Source: Pimelobacter simplex
Lineage (GTDB): Bacteria; Actinomycetota; Actinomycetes; Propionibacteriales; Nocardioidaceae
Direction: 5' to 3'
Assembly: GCF_024662235.1 (NCBI RefSeq)
Contig: NZ_CP096276.1
Location: 620,001 to 684,000 of the forward strand
Length of the DNA stretch: 64,000 bases
Both the position numbers and the translations under genes were made by a program. The notes beneath the pieces were generated by a model. That model did not search any database. It was not told the origin of the DNA and saw only the letters and a program-made list of their open reading frames with translations. This document shows, in pieces, positions 17,284-25,308 of this stretch. How positions within the stretch are numbered: position 1 is the first letter of the stretch; each line of letters begins with the position of its first letter.

Positions 17284-17300
17284 ACGTACCAGCGGTATGT
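17284..17300. promoter_or_regulatory. Candidate TetR operator
   Basis: ACGTACC-AGC-GGTATGT is a 17-bp interrupted palindrome (6 of 7 arm positions match) located between the divergent TetR gene and the gene at 17350. A TetR dimer binding here could control both. No direct proof. Confidence 0.4.
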
Positions 17301-17349
17301 CGGATACCCCGAGTTCCGGAGCCGCCGCACGAGAAGCAAGGAGCTGACC

Positions 17350-17895
17350 ATGACCTGGAAGGCCTTTCACAGCCGGGGCGAGACCCTCCGCTCCGTCATC
17401 GCGACCTCGGCCGTCCGTCGGGACGGCCTGCTGCCCATGGACGTCGACGGCGTCTCCGTGGGCTTCCGCGACGAGCTCGACCTGCTCGCCGCCCTCACGC
17501 TGAAGTGGCACACCCGCCTCTCCGGCCAGATCGAGCGGATGCTCGCGCACCAGCCGATGGACCTCGACGAGGCCGTCGCCATCGCGTGGAGCAACACCGC
17601 CCACGAGCTGCCCGGCGTGCGGATGATCATCGACCACTACCGCGCCCAGCCCGTCGACGCGGCGATGGCCACGGCCATGGCCGCCGCACGGTTCAAGGAG
17701 CACCACCTGCTCGCCGTCATGGCCGGCCGGACCAGCCTCGGCGACGAGGCGTCCGACCGGATCGGCGGCGAGATCGAGGAGCGGGCCCGCCTGCTGCACC
17801 GGGGCACCCCGATGATCACGCCCGACGCGGCGTACGCCGAGCCCGAGGTGCGCGGGTCGCTGCTCGAGCGGCTGCGCGCGGTCGTCGCCGCCTGA
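17350..17895 (+). CDS. Conserved hypothetical protein next to TetR
   Basis: 181 residues with no motif I can assign. It is helical in character, has no signal peptide or membrane segment, and contains two His-containing helices (TLKWHTRLSG and RFKEHHLLAVMAG). The ATG at 17350 follows GGAGCTG, a reasonable ribosome binding site. Its divergent position relative to the TetR gene, with a palindrome in between, makes it the likely target of that regulator. Confidence 0.68.
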   Translation: MTWKAFHSRGETLRSVIATSAVRRDGLLPMDVDGVSVGFRDELDLLAALTLKWHTRLSGQIERMLAHQPMDLDEAVAIAWSNTAHELPGVRMIIDHYRAQPVDAAMATAMAAARFKEHHLLAVMAGRTSLGDEASDRIGGEIEERARLLHRGTPMITPDAAYAEPEVRGSLLERLRAVVAA

Positions 17896-18004
17896 CATCC
17901 TCCCTAGAGTGCGGCCCCGGGCCCGACGCGAGCTCCCTCCCATCGCTCGCGCGGGTCCGGGGTCGCCTGCTTCGCGCCCCCGGTCGCTGGGGGATGATGG
18001 AGCC

Positions 18005-18565
18005 ATGTCGAGTGACCTCGCCGCCGGGCAGCTGCTGCTCGCCGCGCCCGAGCTGCTCGACCCGAACTTCGCCGACACCGTCGTGCTGCTGCTCGACGTG
18101 AACGACGACGGCGCGCTCGGCGTCGTCCTCAACCGGCCGACCGCGCTGCCCGTCTCCGAGGTGCTGGGCGACTGGGGTGACGTCGTCGAGGAGCCTGAGG
18201 TGCTCTTCCAGGGCGGACCCGTCGCGACCGACGGCGCGCTCGCCGTCGCCCTGGCTGTGCCGGGCGGGGAGCAGGCGGCCGGCTTCCAGCCGCTGTGGGA
18301 GCGGATCGGCCTGCTCGACCTCGACACCCCGCGCGAGCTCGTCGAGGGCACGGTCGACCGGCTCCGCATCTTCGCCGGGTACGCCGGCTGGGGCGCCGGT
18401 CAGCTCCAGGCCGAGATCGCCGAGGGCAGCTGGTACGTCGTCCCCGGCCTCGCCGACGACGTCTTCCTCGGCGACACCCGCGACCTGCGCCGCCGGGTGC
18501 TGCGCCGCCAGCCCGGCGACCTCGCGCTGCACGCGACCCGGCCGGCCGACCCCGAGCTCAACTGA
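18005..18565 (+). CDS. YqgE/AlgH family protein
   Basis: 186 residues matching the UPF0301 (YqgE/AlgH) family: GQLLLAAPELLDPNFADTVVLLLD at the N-terminus, GVVLNRPTALPVSEVL, FQGGPV, RIFAGYAGWGAGQLQAEI, and SWYVVP. Biochemical function is not established; some relatives affect gene regulation. ATG at 18005 gives the standard start; GATGAT 6 nt upstream (17993-17998) could be a leaderless -10. Confidence 0.92.
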   Translation: MSSDLAAGQLLLAAPELLDPNFADTVVLLLDVNDDGALGVVLNRPTALPVSEVLGDWGDVVEEPEVLFQGGPVATDGALAVALAVPGGEQAAGFQPLWERIGLLDLDTPRELVEGTVDRLRIFAGYAGWGAGQLQAEIAEGSWYVVPGLADDVFLGDTRDLRRRVLRRQPGDLALHATRPADPELN

Positions 18566-18605
18566 GCGGGCCGGCGCCGGTGACGGACGTCGCATGCCAA
18601 GAAGT

Positions 18606-18643
18606 TGAGACATTGATGTCTCACGTGAGACTCTTGTGTCTCA
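18606..18643. promoter_or_regulatory. Tandem palindromic operators for the TetR/MFS operon
   Basis: Two 18-bp sites, TGAGACATTGATGTCTCA (18606-18623) and TGAGACTCTTGTGTCTCA (18626-18643), are separated by 2 bp. Together they form a larger dyad centred at 18624.5. They lie 16 nt before the TetR start at 18659 and should be autoregulatory operators of that TetR protein. The first site also contains TTGAGA, a possible -35. Confidence 0.8.
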
Positions 18644-18658
18644 ACCTCAGGAGGAACC

Positions 18659-19219
18659 ATGTCCACCCGCGACACGGTGCTGGTCGCCGCCCAGCGCCTG
18701 CTCACGACCGACCCGACCGCGTCGATGGCCCAGATCGCCACCGCGGCCGGGGTCGGGCGCGCGACCGTGCACCGGCACTTCGCCAGCCGTGAGGACCTGC
18801 TGCACGAGATCGGGCTCCGCTCGCTCGACCGCTGGGAGGAGAGCCAGCGCGAGGCCGGCCTGGCCGAGGTCGTCGCCGGGGGAGACCCGGACCGGATCCG
18901 GGCCTGCCTGGAGGACCTCCTCGACCGCTTCGTGGTCGATGCCGACGAGATCGGCATCGCCCTGACCGACACCACGGTGCTCAACGCGCCGGACCTGCGC
19001 GAGCGGGCCGACACGCTGTTCGCCCAGGAGGTCACCCTCTACGCCGCCGCGCAGGCCGCCGGCGTGCTGCGCGCCGACGTCCCCGCGCGCTGGCTGGGGC
19101 ACTCCGTCTACGGCCTGCTCATCGCCGTGCGCGACGCACTCGTCAGCGGCGACATCGCCCGGCGCGACGCCGAGGCGCTCGTCCGGTCCACGTTCCTCGA
19201 GGGAGGTGCGGCGCGATGA
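18659..19219 (+). CDS. TetR family regulator of the adjacent MFS exporter
   Basis: 186 residues. The DNA-binding domain SMAQIATAAGVGRATVHRHFASREDLLHEI (about 21-50) is typical TetR; the rest is the ligand/dimer domain. Start ATG at 18659 follows AGGAGGA. Two tandem 18-bp operators lie immediately upstream, so it very likely represses itself and the exporter whose start overlaps its stop (ATGA at 19216). A classic drug-efflux repressor arrangement; inducing ligand unknown. Confidence 0.92.
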   Translation: MSTRDTVLVAAQRLLTTDPTASMAQIATAAGVGRATVHRHFASREDLLHEIGLRSLDRWEESQREAGLAEVVAGGDPDRIRACLEDLLDRFVVDADEIGIALTDTTVLNAPDLRERADTLFAQEVTLYAAAQAAGVLRADVPARWLGHSVYGLLIAVRDALVSGDIARRDAEALVRSTFLEGGAAR

Positions 19220-20715
19220 CCCCGCCGATCCCGGCCGACGCCACGGCCGCGACGCTCACCGAGCGCCAGAGCCGCCTGCGGTGGGGCGGCCTGGCCGTCC
19301 TCGCCGCGAGCCTGCTCGTCGTCGTGATGGACATGACCGTCCTCAACGTCGCGCTGCCCGACCTGACCGAGGACCTCCACGCGGGCGGGCTCGCCCAGCT
19401 GTGGATCGTCGACGTCTACTCGCTGGTCCTGGCCGGCCTGCTCGTGCCGCTCGCGGCCGTGGCCGACCGCTGGGGCCGGCGCCGGATGCTGCTCACCGGC
19501 TTCGTGATCTTCGCCCTCGCCTCGCTCGGCGCGCTCGTCGCGCAGAGCCCGGGCGACGTCATCGTCGTGCGCGCCGTGCTCGGCATCGGCGGCGCGATGA
19601 TCATGCCGGCCACGCTGTCGCTGATCCGCGCGCTCTTCCCCGACGCCCGTGAGCGGGCCTTCGCGCTCGGCCTGTGGGCGGCCACCGCCGCCGTCGGCGG
19701 CGCGGTCGGCCCGATCGTCGGCGGCGCGCTGCTGAGCGCGTTCAGCTGGCACGCGGCCTTCCTGGTCAACGTGCCGCTCATGGTCGTGGCGTTCGTCGCC
19801 GGCCTCCTGCTGCTCCCCGAGAGCCGCTCCGAGCGGCCCGGCCGGGTCGACGCGATCGGCGTCCTGCTCTCGGTCGGCGGCATGGTCGGTGCGGTCTACG
19901 GCATCAAGCACCTCGGCAAGGGCGACGTGGACGCCGTGACGATCCTCGTCCTCGTGGCCGGCGCCGCGCTGCTCGCCACCTTCGTGCGGCGCTGCCTGGG
20001 CCAGGACCAGCCGATGCTCGCCGTCCGGCTCTTCGCCAACCCGGTCTTCCGGGCCGGCGTGGTGACCGCGCTGGTGAGCAGCACCGTCACCATGGCGCTG
20101 CTGTTCGTCGGCTCGCAGTGGCTGCAGCTGGTCCAGGGCTGGACCCCGCTCGTCGCGGGCGTCGCGCTGCTCCCGATGGCGCTCGGCGGCCTGGTCGGCC
20201 CGCCGCTTGCCCCGGCGCTCGCCGCCCGGATCGGTGCCCGCACCGTGATCGTGGCCGGCCTGGTGGTGCTCGCCGGCGGCCTGCTCACGCTGTGGCTGCT
20301 GCCCCGCCCGATGCCGTACGCCGGCGTCGCCGTGGCGCTGCTCCTCGTCGGCTTCGGCTCGGCCGCCCTCGGTCTGGCCTCCGCGCTCATCATGGGCGCC
20401 GCGCCGGCCCACCAGGCCGGTTCGGCCGCCGCGGTCGAGGAGATGTCCTACGAGGTCGGCGGCGTGCTCGGCATCGCCGTGCTCGGCAGCATCGCGGGTC
20501 TCGTCTACCGCCAGGGGCTCCCGTCCGGGGCGGGCCACGAGGCGCAGGAGTCGCTCACCGGCGCGCTCGGCACCGCGGTCGAGCCGGCGGCCCTGGCGTC
20601 GTACACCGACGCCTTCGGGGCGGTGGGTCTGGTCGGCGGCGTGGTCACCCTGGTGATCGCGTTCCTGGTCTGGCGCCAGCTCCCGAAGGACGTCGATGTC
20701 TCCGGAGGGCACTGA
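19216..20715 (+). CDS. MFS drug exporter, DHA2 (EmrB/QacA) type
   Basis: 499 residues with 14 predicted membrane segments. Family motifs include MDMTVLNVALPDL in helix 1 (acidic residue typical of DHA2), the motif-A-like loop DRWGRRRMLL between helices 2 and 3, and AVGGAVGPIVGGALL (motif C, antiporter) in helix 5. It should export cationic or hydrophobic toxicants by proton antiport. Co-transcribed with and regulated by the TetR gene upstream (4-nt overlap). Confidence 0.93.
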   Translation: MTPPIPADATAATLTERQSRLRWGGLAVLAASLLVVVMDMTVLNVALPDLTEDLHAGGLAQLWIVDVYSLVLAGLLVPLAAVADRWGRRRMLLTGFVIFALASLGALVAQSPGDVIVVRAVLGIGGAMIMPATLSLIRALFPDARERAFALGLWAATAAVGGAVGPIVGGALLSAFSWHAAFLVNVPLMVVAFVAGLLLLPESRSERPGRVDAIGVLLSVGGMVGAVYGIKHLGKGDVDAVTILVLVAGAALLATFVRRCLGQDQPMLAVRLFANPVFRAGVVTALVSSTVTMALLFVGSQWLQLVQGWTPLVAGVALLPMALGGLVGPPLAPALAARIGARTVIVAGLVVLAGGLLTLWLLPRPMPYAGVAVALLLVGFGSAALGLASALIMGAAPAHQAGSAAAVEEMSYEVGGVLGIAVLGSIAGLVYRQGLPSGAGHEAQESLTGALGTAVEPAALASYTDAFGAVGLVGGVVTLVIAFLVWRQLPKDVDVSGGH

Positions 20716-20734
20716 CGGCCATTAGACTGCGGGC

Positions 20735-21004
20735 GTGACCACGATCGGCTTCTCGACAGAAACGGATGTCCGCGAGGACCGCCGTACCGTCCCGACCGAC
20801 GAGGGCGACCACGAGCGTTTCTCTCACTACGTCGACAAGGACAAGCTGACCGAGGCCATGGTCATGGGCACGCCCGTGGTCGCGCTCTGCGGCAAGGTCT
20901 GGGTGCCGAGCCGGGCGCCGGAGAAGTTCCCGGTGTGCCCGGATTGCAAGGAGATCTGGGAGAGCATCCCGCACGGCGACGACGGGTCCGGTTCCGACGA
21001 ATGA
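20735..21004 (+). CDS. DUF3039 domain-containing protein
   Basis: 89 residues of the actinobacterial DUF3039 family, recognised by HYVDKDKLTEAMVMGTPVVALCGKVW and PVCPDCKEI. Three Cys (ALCGK and CPDC) may bind a metal. No membrane segment. GTG at 20735 has TAGACT 6 nt upstream, so it is likely leaderless. Its stop overlaps the helicase start (ATGA at 21001), a linkage I infer to be functional, perhaps in nucleic-acid metabolism. Confidence 0.9.
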   Translation: MTTIGFSTETDVREDRRTVPTDEGDHERFSHYVDKDKLTEAMVMGTPVVALCGKVWVPSRAPEKFPVCPDCKEIWESIPHGDDGSGSDE

Positions 21005-22767
21005 GCTCGCTCGGTCCGGCTTGGCCGGAGCGGGCAGCCTGGGGCACGGCGCCGTCGCTGCGTGCCTGGCAGTCTGCCGCTCTCGACGACTACCTCTCGC
21101 GCAACCCGCGTGACTTCCTCGCCGTGGCGACCCCCGGCGCGGGCAAGACGACGTTCGCGCTCACCGTGGCCGCCGAGCTGCTGGGGCGCCGCGTCGTCGA
21201 CCGGCTGATCATCGTCGCGCCCACCGAGCACCTCAAGATGCAGTGGGCCGAGGCGGCGGCGCGGGCGGGCATCCCGATCGACCCGACCTACTCGGCCGGC
21301 TCGGGCAAGATCTCCAGCGACTACGTCGGCGTCGCGGTCACCTACGCAGGTGTCGGGGTCAACCCGCTGGCGCTGCGGATCCGCACCGAGCGGTTCCGCA
21401 CCCTGGTCATCCTCGACGAGATCCACCACGCGGGCGACTCGCTCAACTGGGGCGAGGGCGTGCGCGAGGCCTTCGAGCCGGCCGCGCGCCGCCTGGCGCT
21501 GACCGGTACGCCGTTCCGCTCCGACATCAACCCGATCCCGTTCGTCAGCTACGCCCCCGGCGAGGGCGGCTTCCCGACGTCGGTCGCCGACTACACCTAC
21601 GGCTACGCCGAGGCGCTGGCCGACCACGTGGTCCGGCCGGTGCTCTTCCTGGCCTACTCCGGCCAGATGAGCTGGCGCACCCGCGCGGGCGACGAGGTCG
21701 CCGCGTCGCTGGGCGAGCCGCTCACCAAGGACATGACCTCCCAGGCGCTGCGCACCGCGCTCGACCCCCAGGGCTCGTGGATGCCCTCGGTGCTCGAGGC
21801 GGCCGACAAGCGGCTCTCCGAGGTACGCCGGCACATCCCCGACGCGGGCGGCCTGGTGATCGCCTCCGACCAGGACAGCGCCCGCGCCTACGCCAAGCTG
21901 CTCAAGTCGATCAGCGGCGAGTCGGCGACCGTCGTGCTCTCCGACGAGAAGGCGTCGTCGAAGAAGATCTCCGCGTTCAGCGAGGCCGACTCGCGCTGGA
22001 TGGTCGCGGTCCGGATGGTCTCCGAGGGCGTCGACGTCCCGCGCCTCGCGGTCGGCGTGTGGGCCACCACGACCTCGACCCCGCTGTTCTTCGCCCAGGC
22101 CGTCGGCCGGTTCGTGCGCGCGCGCAAGCGCGGCGAGATCGCCTCGGTGTTCCTGCCGTCGGTGCCGAACCTGCTCTCGTTCGCCTCCGAGCTCGAGGCC
22201 CAGCGCGACCACGTCCTCAAGCGCAAGGTCAGCGACGACGGCGACATCTTCGCCGCCGAGGACGACCTGCTGGCCCAGGCCAATGCGGCCGAGGGTGCCT
22301 CCGAGGAGCTCGAGCTGGGGCCCTTCGAGGCGCTCGGCTCCGAGGCCCGCTTCGACCACGCGCTCTACGACGGCGCGCAGTTCGGCCACGAGGGCGAGGT
22401 GCACGTCGGCTCCGAGGAGGAGATGGACTTCCTCGGCATCCCCGGCCTGCTCGAGCCCGACCAGGTCAGCGCCCTGCTCCAGCAGCGCCAGGCCGACCGC
22501 CGTCGTACGCGTTCGGGGCCGGCGGCCGAGGAGCGCCCGGCCGACACCGTCGCCGAGGTGACCACCCACGAGCAGCTCGGGCTGCTGCGCCGCGAGCTCA
22601 ACGGCCTGGTCGGCTCGTGGAACCACCGGACCGGCCAGGCGCACGGCATCACCCACGCCGCGCTGCGCAAGGAGTGCGGGGGCCCGGCGGCCGCGGTCGC
22701 CAATGCCGAGCAGCTCCAGAAGCGGATCGACCGGATCCGGGAGTGGTCGGTCCGCAAGACCTCCTAG
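21001..22767 (+). CDS. DEAD/DEAH-type superfamily 2 helicase
   Basis: 588 residues. Helicase motifs: Q-like LRAWQSAALDDY, Walker A TPGAGKTTFAL (about 44-54), DEIHHAG for motif II, LTGTPFRSD for motif III, and RMVSEGVDVPRLAVG with FAQAVGRFVRARK for motifs V and VI. This resembles the type III restriction/XPB-like SF2 helicases; no nuclease domain is evident. The C-terminal part (about 420-588) is charged and lacks a recognised fold. Coupled to DUF3039 by ATGA overlap. Substrate (DNA or RNA) unknown. Confidence 0.9.
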   Translation: MSSLGPAWPERAAWGTAPSLRAWQSAALDDYLSRNPRDFLAVATPGAGKTTFALTVAAELLGRRVVDRLIIVAPTEHLKMQWAEAAARAGIPIDPTYSAGSGKISSDYVGVAVTYAGVGVNPLALRIRTERFRTLVILDEIHHAGDSLNWGEGVREAFEPAARRLALTGTPFRSDINPIPFVSYAPGEGGFPTSVADYTYGYAEALADHVVRPVLFLAYSGQMSWRTRAGDEVAASLGEPLTKDMTSQALRTALDPQGSWMPSVLEAADKRLSEVRRHIPDAGGLVIASDQDSARAYAKLLKSISGESATVVLSDEKASSKKISAFSEADSRWMVAVRMVSEGVDVPRLAVGVWATTTSTPLFFAQAVGRFVRARKRGEIASVFLPSVPNLLSFASELEAQRDHVLKRKVSDDGDIFAAEDDLLAQANAAEGASEELELGPFEALGSEARFDHALYDGAQFGHEGEVHVGSEEEMDFLGIPGLLEPDQVSALLQQRQADRRRTRSGPAAEERPADTVAEVTTHEQLGLLRRELNGLVGSWNHRTGQAHGITHAALRKECGGPAAAVANAEQLQKRIDRIREWSVRKTS

Positions 22768-22780
22768 GCCCCGGCGGGGC

Positions 22781-23287
22781 TCAGCCCTCGAACGGGCGTA
22801 CGCCCGGCCCCGGCCGGGTCGCGACCTGGCGCGGGTCGGCGAGGTGGTGGCCGGCCGCGCAGCGGACCTCGACGTGCACCTCCTCGGCGCACTCCTCGTC
22901 GCGGTGCACGAAGACCGTCGGCGGGCCGCCGGGGTCGGCCAGGTGCCGGTCGCCCCAGTGGCTGATCGCGAGCAGGACGGGCTGGAGCTCGAGGCCCATC
23001 GCGGTGAGCCGGTACTCGTGCCGGGTGCGCGCGCCGTCGGCGCGGTAGGGGACCTTGCGCAGGATGCCCTGGTCCACCAGTGCCGCGAGCCGGTTGGTGA
23101 GCACCTGGCGGGGGATGCCCGCGTGCCGGCGGATGTCGTCGAAGCGGCGTACGCCGAGGAAGACCTCGCGCAGCACGACCACGGTCCACCGCTCGCCGAG
23201 GATCGCCATCGCCCGGCCGAGGGTGCAGTTGTCGACCGACCACGCCATCGCGGCCGGGGCGCTCGGCTCGGTCCCGGTGGTGCTCAT
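22781..23287 (-). CDS. HxlR family transcriptional regulator
   Basis: 168 residues. The HxlR winged helix is clear: WSVDNCTLGRAMAILGERW, TVVVLREVFLGVRRFDDIRRH, GIPRQVLTNRLAALVDQGIL, then the wing YRLTAMGLEL. The C-terminal extension with Cys and His residues is unusual for this small family and may sense a ligand. ATG at 23287 is used because TATGCT lies 6 nt upstream (minus strand 23299-23294). It is divergent from the PaaI-like thioesterase, which it probably controls. Confidence 0.9.
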   Translation of the reverse strand: MSTTGTEPSAPAAMAWSVDNCTLGRAMAILGERWTVVVLREVFLGVRRFDDIRRHAGIPRQVLTNRLAALVDQGILRKVPYRADGARTRHEYRLTAMGLELQPVLLAISHWGDRHLADPGGPPTVFVHRDEECAEEVHVEVRCAAGHHLADPRQVATRPGPGVRPFEG

Positions 23288-23309
23288 CGGGCCAGCATAG
23301 AGCGATCTA

Positions 23310-23326
23310 GGTCTCGTTGACAGACC
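23310..23326. promoter_or_regulatory. Inverted repeat in the HxlR-thioesterase intergenic region
   Basis: GGTCT-N7-AGACC overlaps the TTGACA -35 (23317-23322) of the plus-strand promoter. It is a candidate HxlR operator. Confidence 0.45.
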
Positions 23327-23346
23327 CAGCATCGGACTGATCTGAT
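23317..23346 (+). promoter_or_regulatory. Promoter of the PaaI-like thioesterase
   Basis: A consensus -35 TTGACA (23317-23322), an 18-nt spacer and TCTGAT (23341-23346) precede the ATG at 23353 by only 6 nt. This is the best -35/-10 pair in the window and predicts a leaderless transcript. Confidence 0.65.
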
Positions 23347-23352
23347 GGCGCC

Positions 23353-23817
23353 ATGACTGAGTCCGTGATCCAGACCCAGGTGAACCCCGCCGAGCTCGAC
23401 GGGCTCGCCCAGCTCCAGGCCATGCGCGACGGGCTGATCCCCGCGGCTCCGATCGCCGAGACGCTCGGCTTCGCCGGCTTCGACGTCCCCGAGCGGGGGA
23501 CCGCGATCTTCGAGCTCGACCCCGAGCTGCGCCACTACAACCCCATCGGCAGCGTCCACGGCGGCGTCTACGCCACGCTGCTCGACTCCGCCTGCGGGTG
23601 CGCGGTGCACTCCACGCTCGCGGTGGGCGAGGGCTACACCTCGCTCGACCTGACCGTGAAGTTCCTGCGCGCCGTCACTGTCGACTCGGGCCGGCTGCGG
23701 GCCGTGGGGACCGTGCTCCAGCGCGGCCGCCGTACGGCGCTCGCCGAGGCCAAGCTGTACGACGGGAGCGGCAAGCTCGTCGCCTACGCGTCCAGCAGCT
23801 GCATGATCTTCAGCTGA
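23353..23817 (+). CDS. PaaI family thioesterase (hotdog fold)
   Basis: 154 residues. The hotdog signature NPIGSVHGGVYATLLDSACG (about 59-78) and LTVKFLRAVTVDSGRL place it in the PaaI/4HBT group, which hydrolyses acyl- or aryl-CoA. No transport or CoA-ligase partner lies nearby. ATG at 23353 agrees with the leaderless promoter just upstream. Its 3' end overlaps the convergent gene at 23810 by 8 nt. Confidence 0.9.
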   Translation: MTESVIQTQVNPAELDGLAQLQAMRDGLIPAAPIAETLGFAGFDVPERGTAIFELDPELRHYNPIGSVHGGVYATLLDSACGCAVHSTLAVGEGYTSLDLTVKFLRAVTVDSGRLRAVGTVLQRGRRTALAEAKLYDGSGKLVAYASSSCMIFS

Positions 23818-24709
23818 GCGGCCAGGTCGGGTCGACCTGGCGGACGACCGAGGCGCCCGGCTCGTCCGGCCGCTCGGCGAAGTAGCGGGTGCCGAGCTCG
23901 GCCATCCGCAGGAAGAGCGGGTCCTCCACCATCGTCGCCATCTCGTCGGCGGTGAGGCCGACCTCCGCGTCCGGGCCGACCGCCTGCAGGCCCCACTCGA
24001 GGAAGAAGTTGTCGCCGACCACGAGCACGCCGGCGCCGTGGCTGCCCTGGCCCGGGGTGTCGGACTGGTCGCCCCCGACCGTGTACTCCCGGTCGGCGAG
24101 GTAGTCGAGCTCGCTCGCGATGGTGCCGTCGACGCAGTCGGTGACGTCCCAGCGGAAGTCGGCCTCGGCTGCGACCTGGCGCAACCCGGCGCAACCGCTC
24201 GTGCCGGGCTGGTCGGCGCGCGGCCCCTCGTAGCCGCCGATGGACAGCCAGGAGTCGAACCGCGGCGTGCCCGCGGTCGTGCGCAGCAACGGGGCCGAGC
24301 CGGGCTCGCGGGTCAGGGTGACCCCGCCGAAGCGACGCGGCAGCAGAGCGTCCCAGGTCGCCGCGAAGGCGTCGAGCCAGGCCTGCTCCGTGATCCGCGG
24401 GCTCGCCATCGCTCGCGCGACGGCCTCCTCGGCAGTGGCACGCCGCGGGTCGCCGCCGGGGTGCTCGCTCCGGGGAGCGGGATCGGCCGCGGCGTCCGGC
24501 GCGGCGGAGGGCTCCCGGGCGACGGCGGCGTACCCGACCCCGGCCACGACGGCGACGGCCGCCGTCACCGCGGCGACGCGAAGCGTGCGGCGGCGACGCA
24601 CCCGCCGTTGCCCGGCGGCGCGGGCGCGGCCCACGCCATCGGTTATCGGGGCGAGCGTGGACAGCTCCTCGTCGATCGCGGAGCGGAGCTCCTCGGTGGT
24701 CGGGCTCAT
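23810..24709 (-). CDS. Membrane-anchored protein coupled to an ECF sigma factor (putative anti-sigma)
   Basis: 299 residues: an N-terminal cytoplasmic stretch of about 40 residues ending in RRVRRRR, one membrane segment (about 43-61), then a secreted domain with three Cys. The ATGA overlap with the ECF sigma gene and this topology suggest that it binds the sigma factor or senses envelope signals. It lacks a visible HxxxCxxC zinc motif, so it is not a ZAS anti-sigma. Role is inferred from context only. Confidence 0.72.
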   Translation of the reverse strand: MSPTTEELRSAIDEELSTLAPITDGVGRARAAGQRRVRRRRTLRVAAVTAAVAVVAGVGYAAVAREPSAAPDAAADPAPRSEHPGGDPRRATAEEAVARAMASPRITEQAWLDAFAATWDALLPRRFGGVTLTREPGSAPLLRTTAGTPRFDSWLSIGGYEGPRADQPGTSGCAGLRQVAAEADFRWDVTDCVDGTIASELDYLADREYTVGGDQSDTPGQGSHGAGVLVVGDNFFLEWGLQAVGPDAEVGLTADEMATMVEDPLFLRMAELGTRYFAERPDEPGASVVRQVDPTWPLS

Positions 24710-25227
24710 GGTGCGTCCTCCTGGCTGGTGGGTACGACGGCGACCCGCTCGGCGAAGCTGTCGCCGAGTGCGTCCCGCAGCTTGGCGAGTCCCCGGCTGG
24801 CGCTGGACTTCACGTTGCCGGTGCTGGTGCCGAGCAGGGCTGCGGTCTGCTCGACGCTGAGGTCCTCCCAGTAGCGGAGCACGACCACGGCGCGCATCCG
24901 CGCCGGCAGCGTGCCGAGCGCCTCGACCACGGTCAGCGTGCGGGCCGGGTCGTGGTCCGGCCCGGCGCCGTCGCCGAGCCGGTGCAGGGCCCGCTCGCGG
25001 TCCCGGCGCCGTGCGGTGCGCCAGTGCTCGCGGAGCATCGTGCGCCGGGCGTACGGCGCCGGGTCCTCGACGCGCGGCCACGCGACGTACAGGGCGGTCA
25101 GCGTCGTCTGGACCAGGTCCTCGGCGGCGGCGCGGTCACCGCACAGCAGGTAGGCCTGGCGGAACAGGCGTTGCTGGTCCGTGCCCGCGAACGCGGTGAA
25201 GCCGTCGCGATCGTTCCTGCCGAGCAT
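24706..25227 (-). CDS. ECF RNA polymerase sigma factor (SigE family)
   Basis: 173 residues. Region 2: LFRQAYLLCGDRAAAEDLVQTTLTALYVAW; region 4: LPARMRAVVVLRYWEDLSVEQTAALLG followed by TGNVKSSASRGLAKLRDAL. These match the actinobacterial SigE-type ECF group often paired with a one-TM protein. It should redirect RNA polymerase on an envelope or stress signal. It is the first gene of a two-gene unit with the membrane protein at 23810-24709. Start ATG has AAGGAG upstream. Confidence 0.92.
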   Translation of the reverse strand: MLGRNDRDGFTAFAGTDQQRLFRQAYLLCGDRAAAEDLVQTTLTALYVAWPRVEDPAPYARRTMLREHWRTARRRDRERALHRLGDGAGPDHDPARTLTVVEALGTLPARMRAVVVLRYWEDLSVEQTAALLGTSTGNVKSSASRGLAKLRDALGDSFAERVAVVPTSQEDAP

Positions 25228-25308
25228 GGGTCTCCTTGTCGCCGTCGGTTCTCATCATGGTCTGAGCCACGAGCGGCGCACGAGGTTGCTCGGCGGGGCG
25301 AAGCAGGA

